From Podochytrium sp. JEL0797 (lineage: Eukaryota; Chytridiomycota; Chytridiomycetes; Chytridiales; Chytriomycetaceae), in contig JADGJG010000034.1 of assembly GCA_027596195.1 (NCBI GenBank), forward strand, positions 1-64,000: 64,000 nucleotides of DNA, read 5' to 3'. The notes below the pieces were generated by a model that had not been told where the DNA came from, searched no databases, and saw nothing but the letters and a program-made list of their open reading frames with translations. Below, in pieces: positions 45,525 through 56,223 of this stretch. Positions within the stretch are counted from its first letter, which is position 1. The number at the start of each line of letters is the position of its first letter. The position numbers and the translations under genes are program-made.

Positions 45525-47480
45525 TCGATTGCTTTGCGAAAAAGGGGAAAAGAGTATGCCGGATTCCAAAACGCGTCGATTCCTGCGGGTGCCGATTGAC
45601 CCCATTTACCCCCCCCCCCCCAAAAAGGTATTGAAATGAAATTTCTATCAATGCAGGCGCGCGTTTCTTTTTCCACGCGAATTTTTGGCCACAAGCGCGT
45701 AGAAGCAGAATGAGAATAAACAAGTGGATGAGTTTTTCTATTTCTCTGCTTATCCACAATATGCGAACGACAAAAAGGGGACGCGGCCATAATTTGTAAA
45801 TAATCTTGTCGAAAACAGTGTCGCTTCCAAACGAAGCCAAAAAAATCTCTGCCAGTCACCACCAAGGCACCTGCTGATCTCTGGAATCCGTCTATCTTCT
45901 GTCTTGTACGCCAAGAGAATTCCAAGTCAGCCGCATCTCCGCGCAAAGGACAAGTCTTGTCACGACGACTCGTCAACCTTCTCGGGATCTACGACCATCG
46001 CGGCCTTCAACCTCAAATCGCCAGTTATCTACTTGCGCACTCGTTCCATGGCTCACGGCGCTTCTTCCTCACCCGGAGGTGAGACCTGTTTGTTATTATT
46101 TTTGACAGGTGCTTCGCTGACAACTCACCAACACCCCCCGCCCCCCTCAACACAAGATTCTGATTCATCAACACACCTTCCTCATTCGTTGACCTCTCCA
46201 TGTCTCTCACCAAGCCCCATGATGAAATCTAGCGGCTGCATGTCCCTGGGTCCTGCGACCCTAATGACATTAACGCCTGTTCACACTTGCATCTCTTGTC
46301 GACCGTTCTTGGGGCCACGGGCCGCTGGTTGGCCCCGGTATGGACCCGTGGTACCTCCGGAAAGGCGTAGTTTGCTCGGTGCAGATGTTGTTGCAAAAAG
46401 GCCCCTTCTCCATCAAGACCCGCGTGCTTTTCGAAGCATAAACACCGATGAAGCTTGGTCACAAGCTCACCTGCCCTGGGGGCTTAGTGGTCTTATGGAG
46501 GTGTTGTAGCATTGGTCAGTCCTTTAACGGTTGCGAACGGAGCAGAATCGATCAGGTTTGTATTTGCTTTTGCAACTGAACACGAAAACAATAGCTTCGA
46601 GCTCACGCAGGGGTTACCTGCTTGGGGCTCCCACTCCGGGGGTGTAAGTATATTTTTCCTTGTCGCGTTTGGTGTGTCCTTGCTGATCGCTCGTCTTTTT
46701 TCTTATATCGCGTCACGCCTGCCTTCTTTTCAACTGGTCCTTTCTTGTGTTTCTGTTCTTCTCTGATTGGATCCTGAATAAACTGAATTTATTTTCAAAC
46801 TCCTTGTCCTTTTCAACTTTTCCCCTCAACGCGAAATGGAAGAACAAAAATCGCACGAATTCTGCCCTCACGGGTCCACAACCTGATACGCAGTCCCTGT
46901 CAATACATCTTGTATAAGGAGATTCCGTCGCGATTGGAGATTCCCGAAACAGACCCAACCCGCCGCGCGACCAAACAAAACAAAAAAATACCCACTCACC
47001 TCTCCAGCTGGATCAACTGGATCATTTTCGCCGCATGGAATCCAAATGCATATGAGTTTTGAATGCATCAAGCTATTCCGGCGTCCTTATTTTTGGCGCG
47101 GGGGTTTCGTCGGGTCGAATCGACGAGAATGACTTGAATTCACGTCGTGTGACTGGACCAATATGTGCTTTCTATGACGGCAATGCCATCGCGACTGTGA
47201 GTCGGAGGGCAAATAAACCTTGAAATGGGAAATTTAGAGAGCGTGAATCCACGTGCAGACGACCTCGACAACACGGATGCCCAAAACCCTTTCGGTCCAA
47301 ACGTTGGAAGCGACCCGCGATTCCGCAAAGCAATAAGCTTTCCCATCGCATTATCAACTCTGCAACCACTGAACCCGACCCGTCACTCTTCAATTCCTTC
47401 ATCGTGAGAGCCGAATTTTCAAGCATTTGCTTCCATCCAGTTGCTGCACTCTCGAGTTCACTAAAAGTTCGCGCGGCCGA
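45525..47480 (+). repeat. dispersed repeat family R, copy R3
   Basis: R3 shares the core of R1 and the long form of R2, as described there, with the AATAAA-type 3' end of the core near 46776. It starts within ~40 bp of the start codon of the coiled-coil gene and runs in the opposite direction, so it could supply part of that gene's promoter. It ends ~160 bp before the recombinase remnant. Confidence 0.75.
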
Positions 47481-47640
47481 GTCCGTTGGTCGAACTCCGA
47501 GCCAGCCGAGACCCCGCCATTTTCAGCATGCCCACAGCGTCTCCTGCTGAACGACTCACCTTCCATGTGGTATAAAAATGTGATGACGTCAGAGATGTAC
47601 CAACGGACTGGCGCGTCAGATTTTGGCGTAAGGTTTTGGA

Positions 47641-48729
47641 ATGATTCGCCAGGTTCACCAACGAGACGGCGGAGAAAAGCCGCCAAGATTGTTCAAGTCC
47701 AACCACATCAAAGCAACTCAAGGCTATATTGAGCAAGGATATGCGCCGCTTACTCCAATGGATTTGCTGACGATCCGCACCCACCTCCTTGCCCAAAATG
47801 ACATGTGGCACCTCACGATTTGGATTATGATTATGTGGTGTGTCCGCCAAACAAGCCGCGCGGATGAAGTTGTGAAGCTCAGTCATGAGCACACGCAAAA
47901 CACGAACTGCATTGACTGGGAGTTGGCATCGTTTGGCAGGGACGGCCATGTGAACAATATCAGCGTGAACGTCTTGAGGAAATCCGACCAGAACTCAACC
48001 TTCTTCCCCTCTTCCTGGCATACGTTCATTTGGGTGGGTTGAAGAGTGGATATCTGTTTCCGTCCCGTCATGGTTGGAATTCAATGATGGATGGACACGT
48101 ATCGGATGGAACTTCCTTTGACACCTTTGTGAGCATCTTCACGACTTTGTGTTTGAAGCTAACTGGACGACCAGGACCTTTTGGGGCGCATATTGGCAGA
48201 GTTTCAGGGGCCGTGTTTGCGATTTGGGGAGGTGGAAGGACATAGACATCAAGCTTTCAATGAGACATGTCTTGGACCAGCTCTACATGGAGTACAAGCA
48301 CGATGCGAAATATATCTTTTCTGTTGCGAAACGGAATGCAGTTGCTGGAAACACAGTGCTTCCAGTTATCAAATGGACACCCACAGTTTGTCAGTCAGAC
48401 CAAGTTGCCGTCCAACTGAATGCGCCGACTGCTCCAGCGGCTCATCAGCGGAGTCTTTTGATGCTCTCAAACAACTTTATTCTGCAGCTTTGCGACTTCC
48501 ACTCAACCACCCCTCCCGCTCGACAAGCTCAGTTGTGAGTGCAGCAATCCAATACAAAAGACCAGTCACTACAACTGGAGAGATGAATCAAATGATCAAC
48601 CTTTATGTTACGGACCCTGTTGCAAGGGAGGCAATGAAGGCTTTGCAGCAGAAGCAGATTCATGAGGAAAAGGAGAAGGCGAAAATGGATATGCTTGCTA
48701 TCTCTATGGCTTCATTTTGTGCTCCTTAA
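47641..48729 (+). pseudogene. Crypton-like tyrosine recombinase, frameshifted
   Basis: Four overlapping plus-strand frames together give a tyrosine recombinase. Frame 1 (to ~47990) has DMWHLTIWIMIMWCVRQTSRADEVVKL, with the box I Arg, and VLRKSDQN, the beta-strand Lys. The next frame (~47985-48225) has LAYVHLGGLKSGYLFPSRHG and GAHIGRVSGAVFAIWGG, the box II HxxR. The third (~48225-48535) has DIDIKLSMRHVLDQLYMEY, with the likely nucleophile Tyr, and the fourth a helical tail. No splice signals explain the frame changes, so at least two indels have broken it. The long HxGR...AIWGG motif and lack of any reverse transcriptase suggest a Crypton DNA transposon, which moves by a circular intermediate. 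No terminal sites were identified. Confidence 0.65.
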
Positions 48730-48779
48730 CCTCCTCCGATTCACTACCATGCTTGAGCCTCTACAATCTCGGAAGGACA

Positions 48780-49230
48780 GTTTCAAACTCGCGTCGGTGG
48801 AATTCCAACTTGATTGCAACAGCTTTCCTTGCTCCTTTTCCTCGGCAATGAACCTCGACGTAGTGTACAATTCGTTTGTCGGCCGATTAATTTTGTCGTC
48901 TGTTTCGCGAAGGTTGCGTTGCGATTCCAGTGTGAGAATATTGATACGTTGCGTGCGTCACTGACCTGTGTTTTGAGACTGTGGACGCCAGACACTCCAT
49001 ACGCTGTGATACGATCAATTTCGGCGCAAGAATCAGTCAGTTGGCCATTGAATGCGGTCACTTGAGCTGCCACACTGCGCATTCGCGAAAAAGTCGCGAT
49101 CCTTCATCCTTCCTCGTGCATTTGCACATTCCGAGCATCGGCATCTGCCTTCAGCGCAGAAATCTCCAAAGCCTCGGCTCGCATGCGGCCAAATTGCTCA
49201 CTCCGACGCGGCCTTCATGTGGCGCGCGAT
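48780..49230 (-). pseudogene. decayed copy of the coiled-coil part of the 43028-45487 gene
   Basis: The minus-strand reading (AAQVTAFNGQLTDSCAEIDR...GVHSLKTQVSDAR) follows the coiled coil of the gene at 43028-45487 (SAQVTRLNGDLTASRAEIGR...VYSLHIQLGDAR), and the DNA 49100-49200 matches 44070-44170. Stops and frameshifts break it. It is followed by an unrelated plus-strand frame. Confidence 0.7.
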
Positions 49231-49570
49231 GATGACTGGTGACAACGAGGCCATCGCAAAAGAAGGGCCAGAGGCTAAACCTGTCGATCCCTCAGCACAG
49301 ACGACCACAACGCCCATCCCCGAAACCCCCCTCGCCAACAACAAGCGCCCGCTTTCTGATGACACCACCGAGACTCCCTTGGCAGTAGACAAGAAGCCAA
49401 AGTGTGCCTCTCCCCAACTGGCCTTCACACTCATCAACGCAGATTTCACAGCAAAGCGCGACAACGCAAAGGGAAACAAATTCAGTGCGCCCAAAAAAAA
49501 GAATTTGCAACAACTCATTTGCCATATGGCTATGATCTCAAGCAGTACCAAACTTAAAAACTTTGACTGA
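49217..49570 (+). CDS. hypothetical protein between the two halves of a pseudogene
   Basis: 117 codons with an ATG and coding-like bias (GAC, AAC, ACC, CTC, GCC). The product is hydrophilic, with KRPLSDDTTET and KKPKCASPQ segments and a Lys-rich end. A downstream frame (49601-49735) reads CAGCFDKC, a possible zinc-binding pair, and could be a second exon, but no in-frame join was found. It may be passenger DNA of a mobile element. Confidence 0.3.
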   Translation: MWRAMMTGDNEAIAKEGPEAKPVDPSAQTTTTPIPETPLANNKRPLSDDTTETPLAVDKKPKCASPQLAFTLINADFTAKRDNAKGNKFSAPKKKNLQQLICHMAMISSSTKLKNFD

Positions 49571-49747
49571 TTCTCATGTCCTCTTGACTCAGGCGTGCGC
49601 GGGCTGCTTTGACAAGTGCATTTTCAACAAGGAGTATGAAATGAAGCACAAGGACAAGTTTGAGGCGGCCTGGCTCGAGAAGAAGGGAATCAGAAGCGTT
49701 TGCGCTTATGTATATATCAATTTTCAATGGGTGAATTTGTAACTCAC

Positions 49748-49898
49748 GCTGAATGCGGGCAAAGCCCTCCTGAGAGCTTGGGGTCACCGCAAGAAAATCT
49801 TCGTGGTCGGCAGCGATTGCCTCACCCGTAATGGCAGTGAGCTGTCTGAACAAAGCGTTGGCGTCGAGAGATGCACCGTTGACGATTCGGAGGGTCAT
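49748..49898 (-). pseudogene. copy of exon 1 of the coiled-coil gene
   Basis: The 151-nt exon starts with ATG and ends at a GTGAGT donor in the same phase as exon 1 of the gene at 43028-45487. It codes LRIVNGASLDANAL...EGFARIQ, matching FRITNGDLMDVKAV...EGFARIH. No following exons in frame were found downstream, so it is a 5' fragment. Confidence 0.6.
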
Positions 49899-50139
49899 AC
49901 ACCCCGCTCCTTCCTTCCTTCCTTCTTTTCTTTCTTTTCCAATTGATTTCTTGAGGGAAGGAATAAAATAATGAGCAATAGATGGTTAATTGCTTGCCAT
50001 TTTCAAGGGGCATGCCAGATGGAAAACAATTTTGAAACAAAACAGCATCATAGCATGTTTGAAATTCGGAAACCCGGATAATTTTATTTTTACGCGTTTT
50101 CCTTTCTCGTGTTCCCTTACAAAACTTTCAAGCATTATT

Positions 50140-51236
50140 TCACTTGGCAGCCTTAGTAATAGCCTCAACCTCCGCAATCGTCTGCGTCAAAATAGAGCTC
50201 TGCATACGTGGGTCGCTCAACTCGGCGCGAATCTTGTTGATGACCGTCTCAGCCATCAACTTTTGCTCGGCTTCACGCACACTCGATTCATGGCGAACCC
50301 ACGAGTCGAGGACGGATTTGACTTCGGAAGTGTAGGCCACACGTTGCTTGAGTTCGTAGGCTTCGGCTTCGAGTTTGGCAATGTCCTGTGTGTGAATGAC
50401 GGGAGGGTTCAGATTTTTCGTACCAACACGTTATGAAGGTGAATGGAAAGCATTTACCTTGGAGATTTCAAACAATCCCTTGGTCACATCGACGGCGTTA
50501 GCGAGCTTTCCAATGTGGTCCATGCGCTCCTTGACGACAGCGTGGTGCTGCTCACGGGCGGCAGTGAGGACGTTGCGGATGGTCTGTATTCAGAAATGTG
50601 AGTAAGTCGATTCAAGAGAATGAGGGAAACGTTTGTTTTCGCGTGTGGGGATGGAATGTGGTGAGATGGGTCGCGGTTTGCACTGGATAACCGCAACGCC
50701 TGCAATATCCCACGAGGTTCTCTCAAGCACTCTTTCCCCGCATCTTCTCAATGCATTCCGCTGATACACGACCCAACTCCCAGGCACCCTTGCTGTATCC
50801 TCATCGCATCGCATCCACGGAACAACCAAGTCAAACCACCATCTCACCGCCCTCCACCAGTCCAACCCTCCAAATCCACACCCCACCCAAAAAGAAAACA
50901 CCTACATTCTGCTTATCAGAAAAATACTGCACAAAACCCTCCTTCCCGCCCTGATACCACAAATAATACGCCCCAAAAATCGTCAAGACCTCAAACACTT
51001 CTCCATCCAAGATGTAAATCTCCTTCGAAATCAACCAAGCCGCGAGCGACGACGAGAGGAGCACGGAGGTGGCTTTGGCGGCGAGGGAGTCGCCGGGGAA
51101 CATGTTGATGAGGGATTGGGCTTGGGCGGTGGCCGGGGTGGGGGTGGGGGTTGGGGCTGGTGTGGATGAAGGGAGGGTAGGGTTGAGATGGTGTTTGTGG
51201 GTTTGATGGGTGCGTACCGGTGGAGTAGGCGCGCAT
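50140..51236 (-). CDS. ATP4: mitochondrial ATP synthase F0 subunit b (Atp4)
   Basis: CDS complement(join(50140..50385,50458..50583,50906..51156,51218..51236)), 213 aa. The mitochondrial subunit b pattern is clear: a membrane hairpin (VLLSSSLAAWLISKEIYILDGEVFEVLTIFGAYYLWY, given here in parts of the region 830-1090 of the gene's reverse reading) and a long charged helix (EQHHAVVKERMDHIGK, ELKQRVAYTSEVKSVLDSWVRHE) that forms the peripheral stalk, ending in a short helix. The subunit holds the F1 head against rotation. The first exon codes only MRAYST plus one base, and an AYST-like presequence fits import; a further upstream exon cannot be excluded. The third intron (50584-50905) is unusually long at 322 nt. 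Confidence 0.9.
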
Positions 51237-51965
51237 GGCAGCAGGTCTGGGTTGAATCACGCGAATTTTAAAGATTGGATCGTGGGTGGTTTGTCGAAAG
51301 GATTCGAATGGGGAAATCACGGAGATTCAGACAACAAGCGATGGATGAGAAGGGCGTGGATACGAGACAGGGACATGAGACAAAAAAGAGAGAGCAACCC
51401 GTCAGCAAACACAACACGATCCCCATCCACTTCTAATCCACCAGACAACGAACCTCATGACCGCTGGGGCGAAACGACTGGCAACAGACGCCTGCGAGAG
51501 CTTGGAAACTGAATAAACACGTTAGTAACGGTGGGTGATGGGGGATTGGGTGCTGGGTGACAGGGGAGTGGTATCGATGGTGCCCTAGTGGGGATCCCAG
51601 TTCGAATGGATCCCGCGGATGGCTTTGATGGGGCGAAAGTGGCAGCAGGGCGTTGGCTTACCCAGAAGCGATGCTCTCATTTTGTTGGACGAAAAAAGCG
51701 AAAATCGAATCAAAAATTTTGGCGACGCGGGTCCAGCACATCGTGAGAAGAATACACTGTCCATCGATCCCTTCGCTATCCTCATAGGTCACGCATGTGT
51801 TAGGAGGAGAACAAGTAAAACAAAACACCAAACAATGGATTCAAAATAGGCAATGGGACCCTTTATTTCGCAAAATATATTGTGACCCAAATTCCAAATC
51901 ATCCATCCACTCTCACTCCGTTTTTAAGCTTCTTTACAAACAAAACAATTTCGCAATTGTTTTGC

Positions 51966-53025
51966 TTAAGCCTTGGGGGTGGCAGTGGGGAGAACCTTCT
52001 TGCCGTCCTTCATTCTGAAACGAGCAGGGGGGGTACGGTCACGACGGGCAATCACGGAGCGGACACGCACAACCTTGGAGTGGATGGCGCAAGAGATGCA
52101 GTAGTGGATCTTGAGGTACAACTTGGGGAGAGCGTACTCTGGAAATTGGAGAAAGGGGGATAGCGGTTTAGAATGGATGCAGATTGGATGGCTTCGATAA
52201 TTGAGAGAGGGTCCAAGGCGGATTCGGGGGACGGAAATTCGACCATGACTCGAGGTCCCGAAATTCGATGACGTTCGTATCGCCTCAATCCATCTCATCC
52301 CGCATCCCAGCACCGCACAACTCGCTACCCCTCATTCGACAAAATACTCACCCTCGTAAACCGAAGCCTCAGCGAGATCTCTGACGGCAGCCTGCTCGAC
52401 CATGTTACGGATCATGAATCTCTTGATGGCCTTGTCCTAATTACCCCCCAAAAACACCAATCAGTTTCTCAATCCGATACATTACACCGTGATCCGCAAT
52501 TTACCTTTGGCACGCAGCGGGAGCAGTTGGAGCATCTCACAGGCTTGACGTGGCCACGTCCCTGCTTGTTACGTCCATGGTTTCTTCTCTTCTGGGTCTG
52601 TTTCAAATACGAGGTATTAGCGTCCCTGTCGTGGAGTACGTTCGCGGAGCGGGGAAGGAGAGAGATGCGTGTGCGTAGTTTTCGAAGGGTGCTGGATCGG
52701 GTCGTGCATTTCGTCCGTCCCGCAGGACACCCTCCAACGTCATTCCAACACCACTACAACATCCCTCCAACAGCGCTATTTCGTCCTTTGCGTATCCGCC
52801 CGTCCGCGGGAGTCCCCGCATCCAAAAACGAGATGCCATCTCCTCCTCCAAAAAGCCATGCCCTCCATCCCCATCCTCCCCCGTCCCGCAAGGGCTTCCA
52901 CTATATACGAATCGATCCGTCATGGTCTCTGAATGTACTGATGCGTGTGTGTAGGTGGTGATGATGGCGTGGGTGGTGCGGATGGAGTGGTGGGAAGGTC
53001 AGGCAGGGGTTGCGGCGCGCACCAT
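51966..53025 (-). CDS. RPS26: 40S ribosomal protein eS26
   Basis: CDS complement(join(51966..52138,52352..52436,52505..52597,53023..53025)), 117 aa, the family's usual size. It shows the [11 protein letters not shown] basic start, the zinc-binding CSNCSRC and YCISCAIH pairs, and [20 protein letters not shown]. eS26 sits at the mRNA exit channel of the small subunit. The ATG is not attached to the second exon; the likely start is an isolated ATG at 53025, directly followed by a GTGCGC donor, giving a 425-nt first intron. Such a start is common for fungal ribosomal protein genes. The choice of this ATG is an inference; the other three exons are secure. Confidence 0.9.
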
Positions 53026-54017
53026 CTTTGCTGGATTTGAAAGGGGGAAAAATCGACAAGTCACAGTCACGTTTTGGCACGGTCACTTCCTCACTGGCTG
53101 GCACTGGAGAGAGAGTGGTGGGTGTTGCGGTTGCTTGTTCAAGTGCCCGTGGGGGACACAAGCGACGAGAAAAGTCGCTAGCGACTACGGAGACTTCTTT
53201 CTACACGCGCCAGCTGACGCAAAATCAAACCACGAATCAATCGATCGATATAACTTATAAGTATTTGATGAGGATATGGTGTGATTGTCGAGGAATATCG
53301 GATATCGGTGTGTTTCGACGCGCCGAGCACGTTTACATCACGCCGCCCGCACCCGGTAACAGTTTGAGGGAATCGGAAACGCTGCCCATTCCTCAGGACC
53401 TTGAATGCAATAAGCTGACCTCTTTAACTGACGCGTACTACAAATATTCCAAATCCCAATAGCGGGCGCATTTGTCGGTTAATCGATCGATCCATATATT
53501 TAAAAACTTTGATGGGGAGTGATTATCGAGGGTTAATGTGCCTTGAATTCCCTATTCTGAGTGTTTCAACACGCGAAACGCCCCTGCCCGATTGTCATGA
53601 GTCGGGTTAATGGACGCGTTTTTTTCGGCGAGCCCACCCTTCCCGATTTGAACAACCAGGATGATGATGAGGAGGAGGAGGAGGAGGAGCAAGAGGCTGA
53701 GGAAGTTGAGGAGGTTGATGAAACGGACGATTTGTAGGGAGCGTTTTTTGTTGTCGTGCCAGCATGTGTTGTGCATGTTTTGGTTTTTTTTGCGTTTCTG
53801 CAGCATATTATTACATATTTCCACTCAAAACTCCATCCCGACGCGTTTTCCATTGTCTCTCTTTTCATAAAAGTGAGCATGCAGTTCGCATTTTTTTGTT
53901 TTGGCAAATTGCCATCACATGCTGTGCCACCCATTGCGCGACTCCACCCTGCTGCTGCCGTTAAATACCATCCTTTGGCTGTAGATTTATTTTTGACAAA
54001 CATCTATAAATCCAGCT
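53026..54017. other. intergenic region with short repeats, low-confidence small frame
   Basis: A short phrase (atcgatcgat.....aaaactttgat/aagtatttgatg) occurs in two forms near 53230-53300 and 53480-53540. The piece 53835-53890 resembles part of the tandem unit at 57449-58042. A small acidic frame is listed separately. Confidence 0.35.
53597..53737 (+). CDS. possible small acidic protein
   Basis: 46 codons from ATG to TAG. The last half is almost only Asp and Glu, which could be chance translation of a GAG/GAT microsatellite. No support from neighbours or splicing. Confidence 0.2.
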   Translation: MSRVNGRVFFGEPTLPDLNNQDDDEEEEEEEQEAEEVEEVDETDDL

Positions 54018-54377
54018 TCTGGGTTGCACAGCCCAGGTCGCGTGTTTGTTGCATTTCCTCCCCGAAAAGTCAGTGTTTGGAAAGAATAACCTTTTACGCG
54101 ATCCCCGACTCCCGACTCATTTTCTGCATCACAGCCTCTCCAGTCCGGTCTTTTTTCTCTTATTGCATGTGGTACTTTCTGTCATCTGCCTTGAGGAGCT
54201 GCCGCAGCGCGAAGGAGCCAATCGCTGAAGATGCGCTCTCTCGTGCTAATTTGATCCCCCTTCCTTTCGCCTCTCTCGCCTGTTGGTGCCTGGCGTTTTT
54301 TTATTTTCTTGCTCTGCTGTCAAAACCGCAGACCGAAAAAAATTAACCGCAAGTCCTTCGACGCGCTTCCCATCCCC
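54018..54377 (+). repeat. dispersed repeat pair S, copy 1
   Basis: Matches 59091-59550 in the same orientation, with shared phrases cctccagtccggtctt, ttgaggagctgccgcagcgc and ccttcgacgcgcttcccatcc. The other copy carries an extra ~55-bp segment. The last part also resembles the tandem units at 57449-58042. Confidence 0.75.
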
Positions 54378-54447
54378 TTGCAATTGTTTTGCGAGAAGAT
54401 TGAATAAACCCAATCAAACAACTCTTCACCTCTCCCGTTGCACATAT

Positions 54448-55333
54448 TTATTTGTCCTTTTCAAGAATCGCCTCAAGTTCTTCACCAGTGAACATGCGCT
54501 TCAGGTTTTCAGGTTTGATCAGCATTGGATTTGACCCGCGAATCCACGTCACAATCCACCTCCCTTTGCTCTCATCGTATCCTTCAATCTGCCGACAAGC
54601 CCCATTCAAACGGTTACTTTTGATAAAGCCCTCAAGTTTGACGAAGTCGCCCATTCTCAAGTCCTCCGGCGGTCTGCAGATGGACTTGTGACCTTGCTTC
54701 CAATCGCGGGTTTGGCATTCACGAGAGCAGTAGTAAACCGAATTGCAACCGGCGCACTTTTTGTTCCGAGAATTTTCGTTGCGACAGGATTCGCACACCG
54801 TCTCGAAAAGCCTTGTTCGGTACGTTTCGACGAGTCGCGTAAATGCTTCAACCGATGGCGTTTGGTCTGGATTGAACGGAATCGTTTGACGCACGCTTTC
54901 CTCCATCGCAGCGTACTTGGTTTCTGACATGTCGCTGCCCGCACCCTTGCGGAGCCGTTGTGAAACGAGTACAAGCCAACTGTGAGGCGAAGTAATATTG
55001 TCACAAATCTGAAAAGAGGTAGCAGACTTTCTCCTCCAACTGGGCGGGAGACATGGATGTAAACGCGGAAAGGGCTTGCTTGCAGCGTTTGACGAGGATT
55101 GCGGCTGTTGTATCGACATATGCGAGAATCACGAACGCAGCGCCGCGGATGTACGGATGTTCGGCTGGGTTCGTGGACGTTCTCTTGACGGCGGCAATGT
55201 CCGGGGAGGACAGCGAGTCCACGAATCGCAGGAGCATATGGAGTGCCCTTTCTTTGGCGCGGCCTAGACCAGGCGAGGATTCGAGATCGCGGATGGCTTG
55301 AGCGGCGTCGGCAGCGGTTTCCAAGGTTTGCAT
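54448..55333 (-). CDS. MYND zinc-finger protein
   Basis: Two minus-strand frames form one gene: 55333 down to ~55005, and ~54985 down to 54448. The first codes a helical, possibly armadillo-like segment. The second has a MYND finger (CESCRNENSRNKKCAGCNSVYYC..ECQ..DWKQGHKSIC in outline, zinc Cys pairs and a final His-Cys) and a C-terminal domain that ends in an EELEAILEKDK helix. MYND fingers bind proline-rich peptides of transcription and ubiquitin regulators. The join is odd: the only in-frame GT-AG piece is 25 nt, shorter than any intron here, so an assembly error, frameshift or non-canonical splice is possible. Start at 55333 is the first ATG. Confidence 0.7.
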
Positions 55334-55499
55334 TTTAACAATCTTTTGTTTTGCGTGACAAGTTGGAGGTGGAGGTGGAGGACAGATTGGTTTATAACAA
55401 CTTTAATAGTCTGTATGTAAAATTCTCCTCCAACGATGCATTTATTTTTCACTTTACAAACAACTTGACTTTGAATTCAAAGAGTTCTTAATACGAGTT

Positions 55500-56139
55500 T
55501 CACCATCCTCCATTGTTGAACTGAGCCGGTAGAACGCGTGGTGGCTGTTGTGGCAAATGCTGCTGCTGCTGCGAATACGCCGGAAGGCCCTGCTGCTGAT
55601 ACATCCCAACATTCACCTGCGCATTCACTGCACCCACCGGTGGCGCCTCTCTCGTCTCCGCAATGCGTGAAATACGTTCGAAATTGGCATCCCGTTTGGG
55701 ATTCCCAACCTCTGTTTTGTGTTGGGCAATGTTAGAGATGCGGGACCAGTTGGCATCGCGCGAGGGGTTTCCGGCGGCAGTGTTGGATTCGGCGATGGAA
55801 GTGATGCTTCAGAATGGAAGTCAGCGTGGGATCATTCTTTTCGGCGCAAGATGCAATCAAAAGGGCAATCAATTTGTACCGATTCCAGTTGGCGTCGCGG
55901 GACGGGTTTCCAGTGGCTGTTTTTGTCTCTGCGATCGTGGAAATGCGGGACCAGTTCTGGTGAAAGTGGTGTAAGGATCAGTGGTCATGGGATCTTGGCT
56001 GGCCGTAATAGCCTAGAGTTACCTGGTCTCTGGCCGGATTTCCTGCCGCGGATTTCGCCTCAGTGGAAGTAGTAATGCGGTTCCAATTGGCTTGGCGCTT
56101 GTCGGCCTTGGAGGGCGAAGTGGAGGACGAAAGCCACAT
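55500..56139 (-). CDS. orphan protein of tandem ~27-residue repeats
   Basis: CDS complement(join(55500..55806,55880..55956,56023..56139)), 166 aa, closing in frame with introns of 73 and 66 nt. The protein consists of about four copies of a repeat with the outline NWxRIxxIAExKTAxGNPxRDA (for example NWSRISTIAETKTATGNPS and NWSRISNIAQHKTEVGNP), with the second intron inside a repeat. The C-terminus is Gln-rich (YQQQ and QQQQ runs) and ends in NNGGW. I do not recognise the repeat. It is divergent from the gene starting at 56224, with 84 bp between the two start codons. Confidence 0.75.
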
Positions 56140-56223
56140 TGGCGTGTTGGGCTTGGTTTTGGATGGGTTTCGAACCTTGATGATGATCCACGCGATTTCC
56201 TCTCATCAGAAATTCTTCAATCT
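56140..56223. promoter_or_regulatory. short divergent intergenic region
   Basis: Only 84 bp separates the start codons of the two divergent genes at 56139 (minus) and 56224 (plus). Either the promoter is shared and compact or the true starts lie further apart; the plus frame stays open upstream of 56224. Confidence 0.3.

Noticed and set aside
51360..51512. Small plus-strand frame upstream of the Atp4 gene, ending just before AATAAA-like sequence.
   Set aside because: About 45 codons with weak bias and no family or splice partner; it may be UTR.
51575..51625. tRNA-like phrase (ggatcccagttcgaatggatcc).
   Set aside because: The stem and loop sizes do not fit a T-arm and no acceptor or anticodon arm is present.
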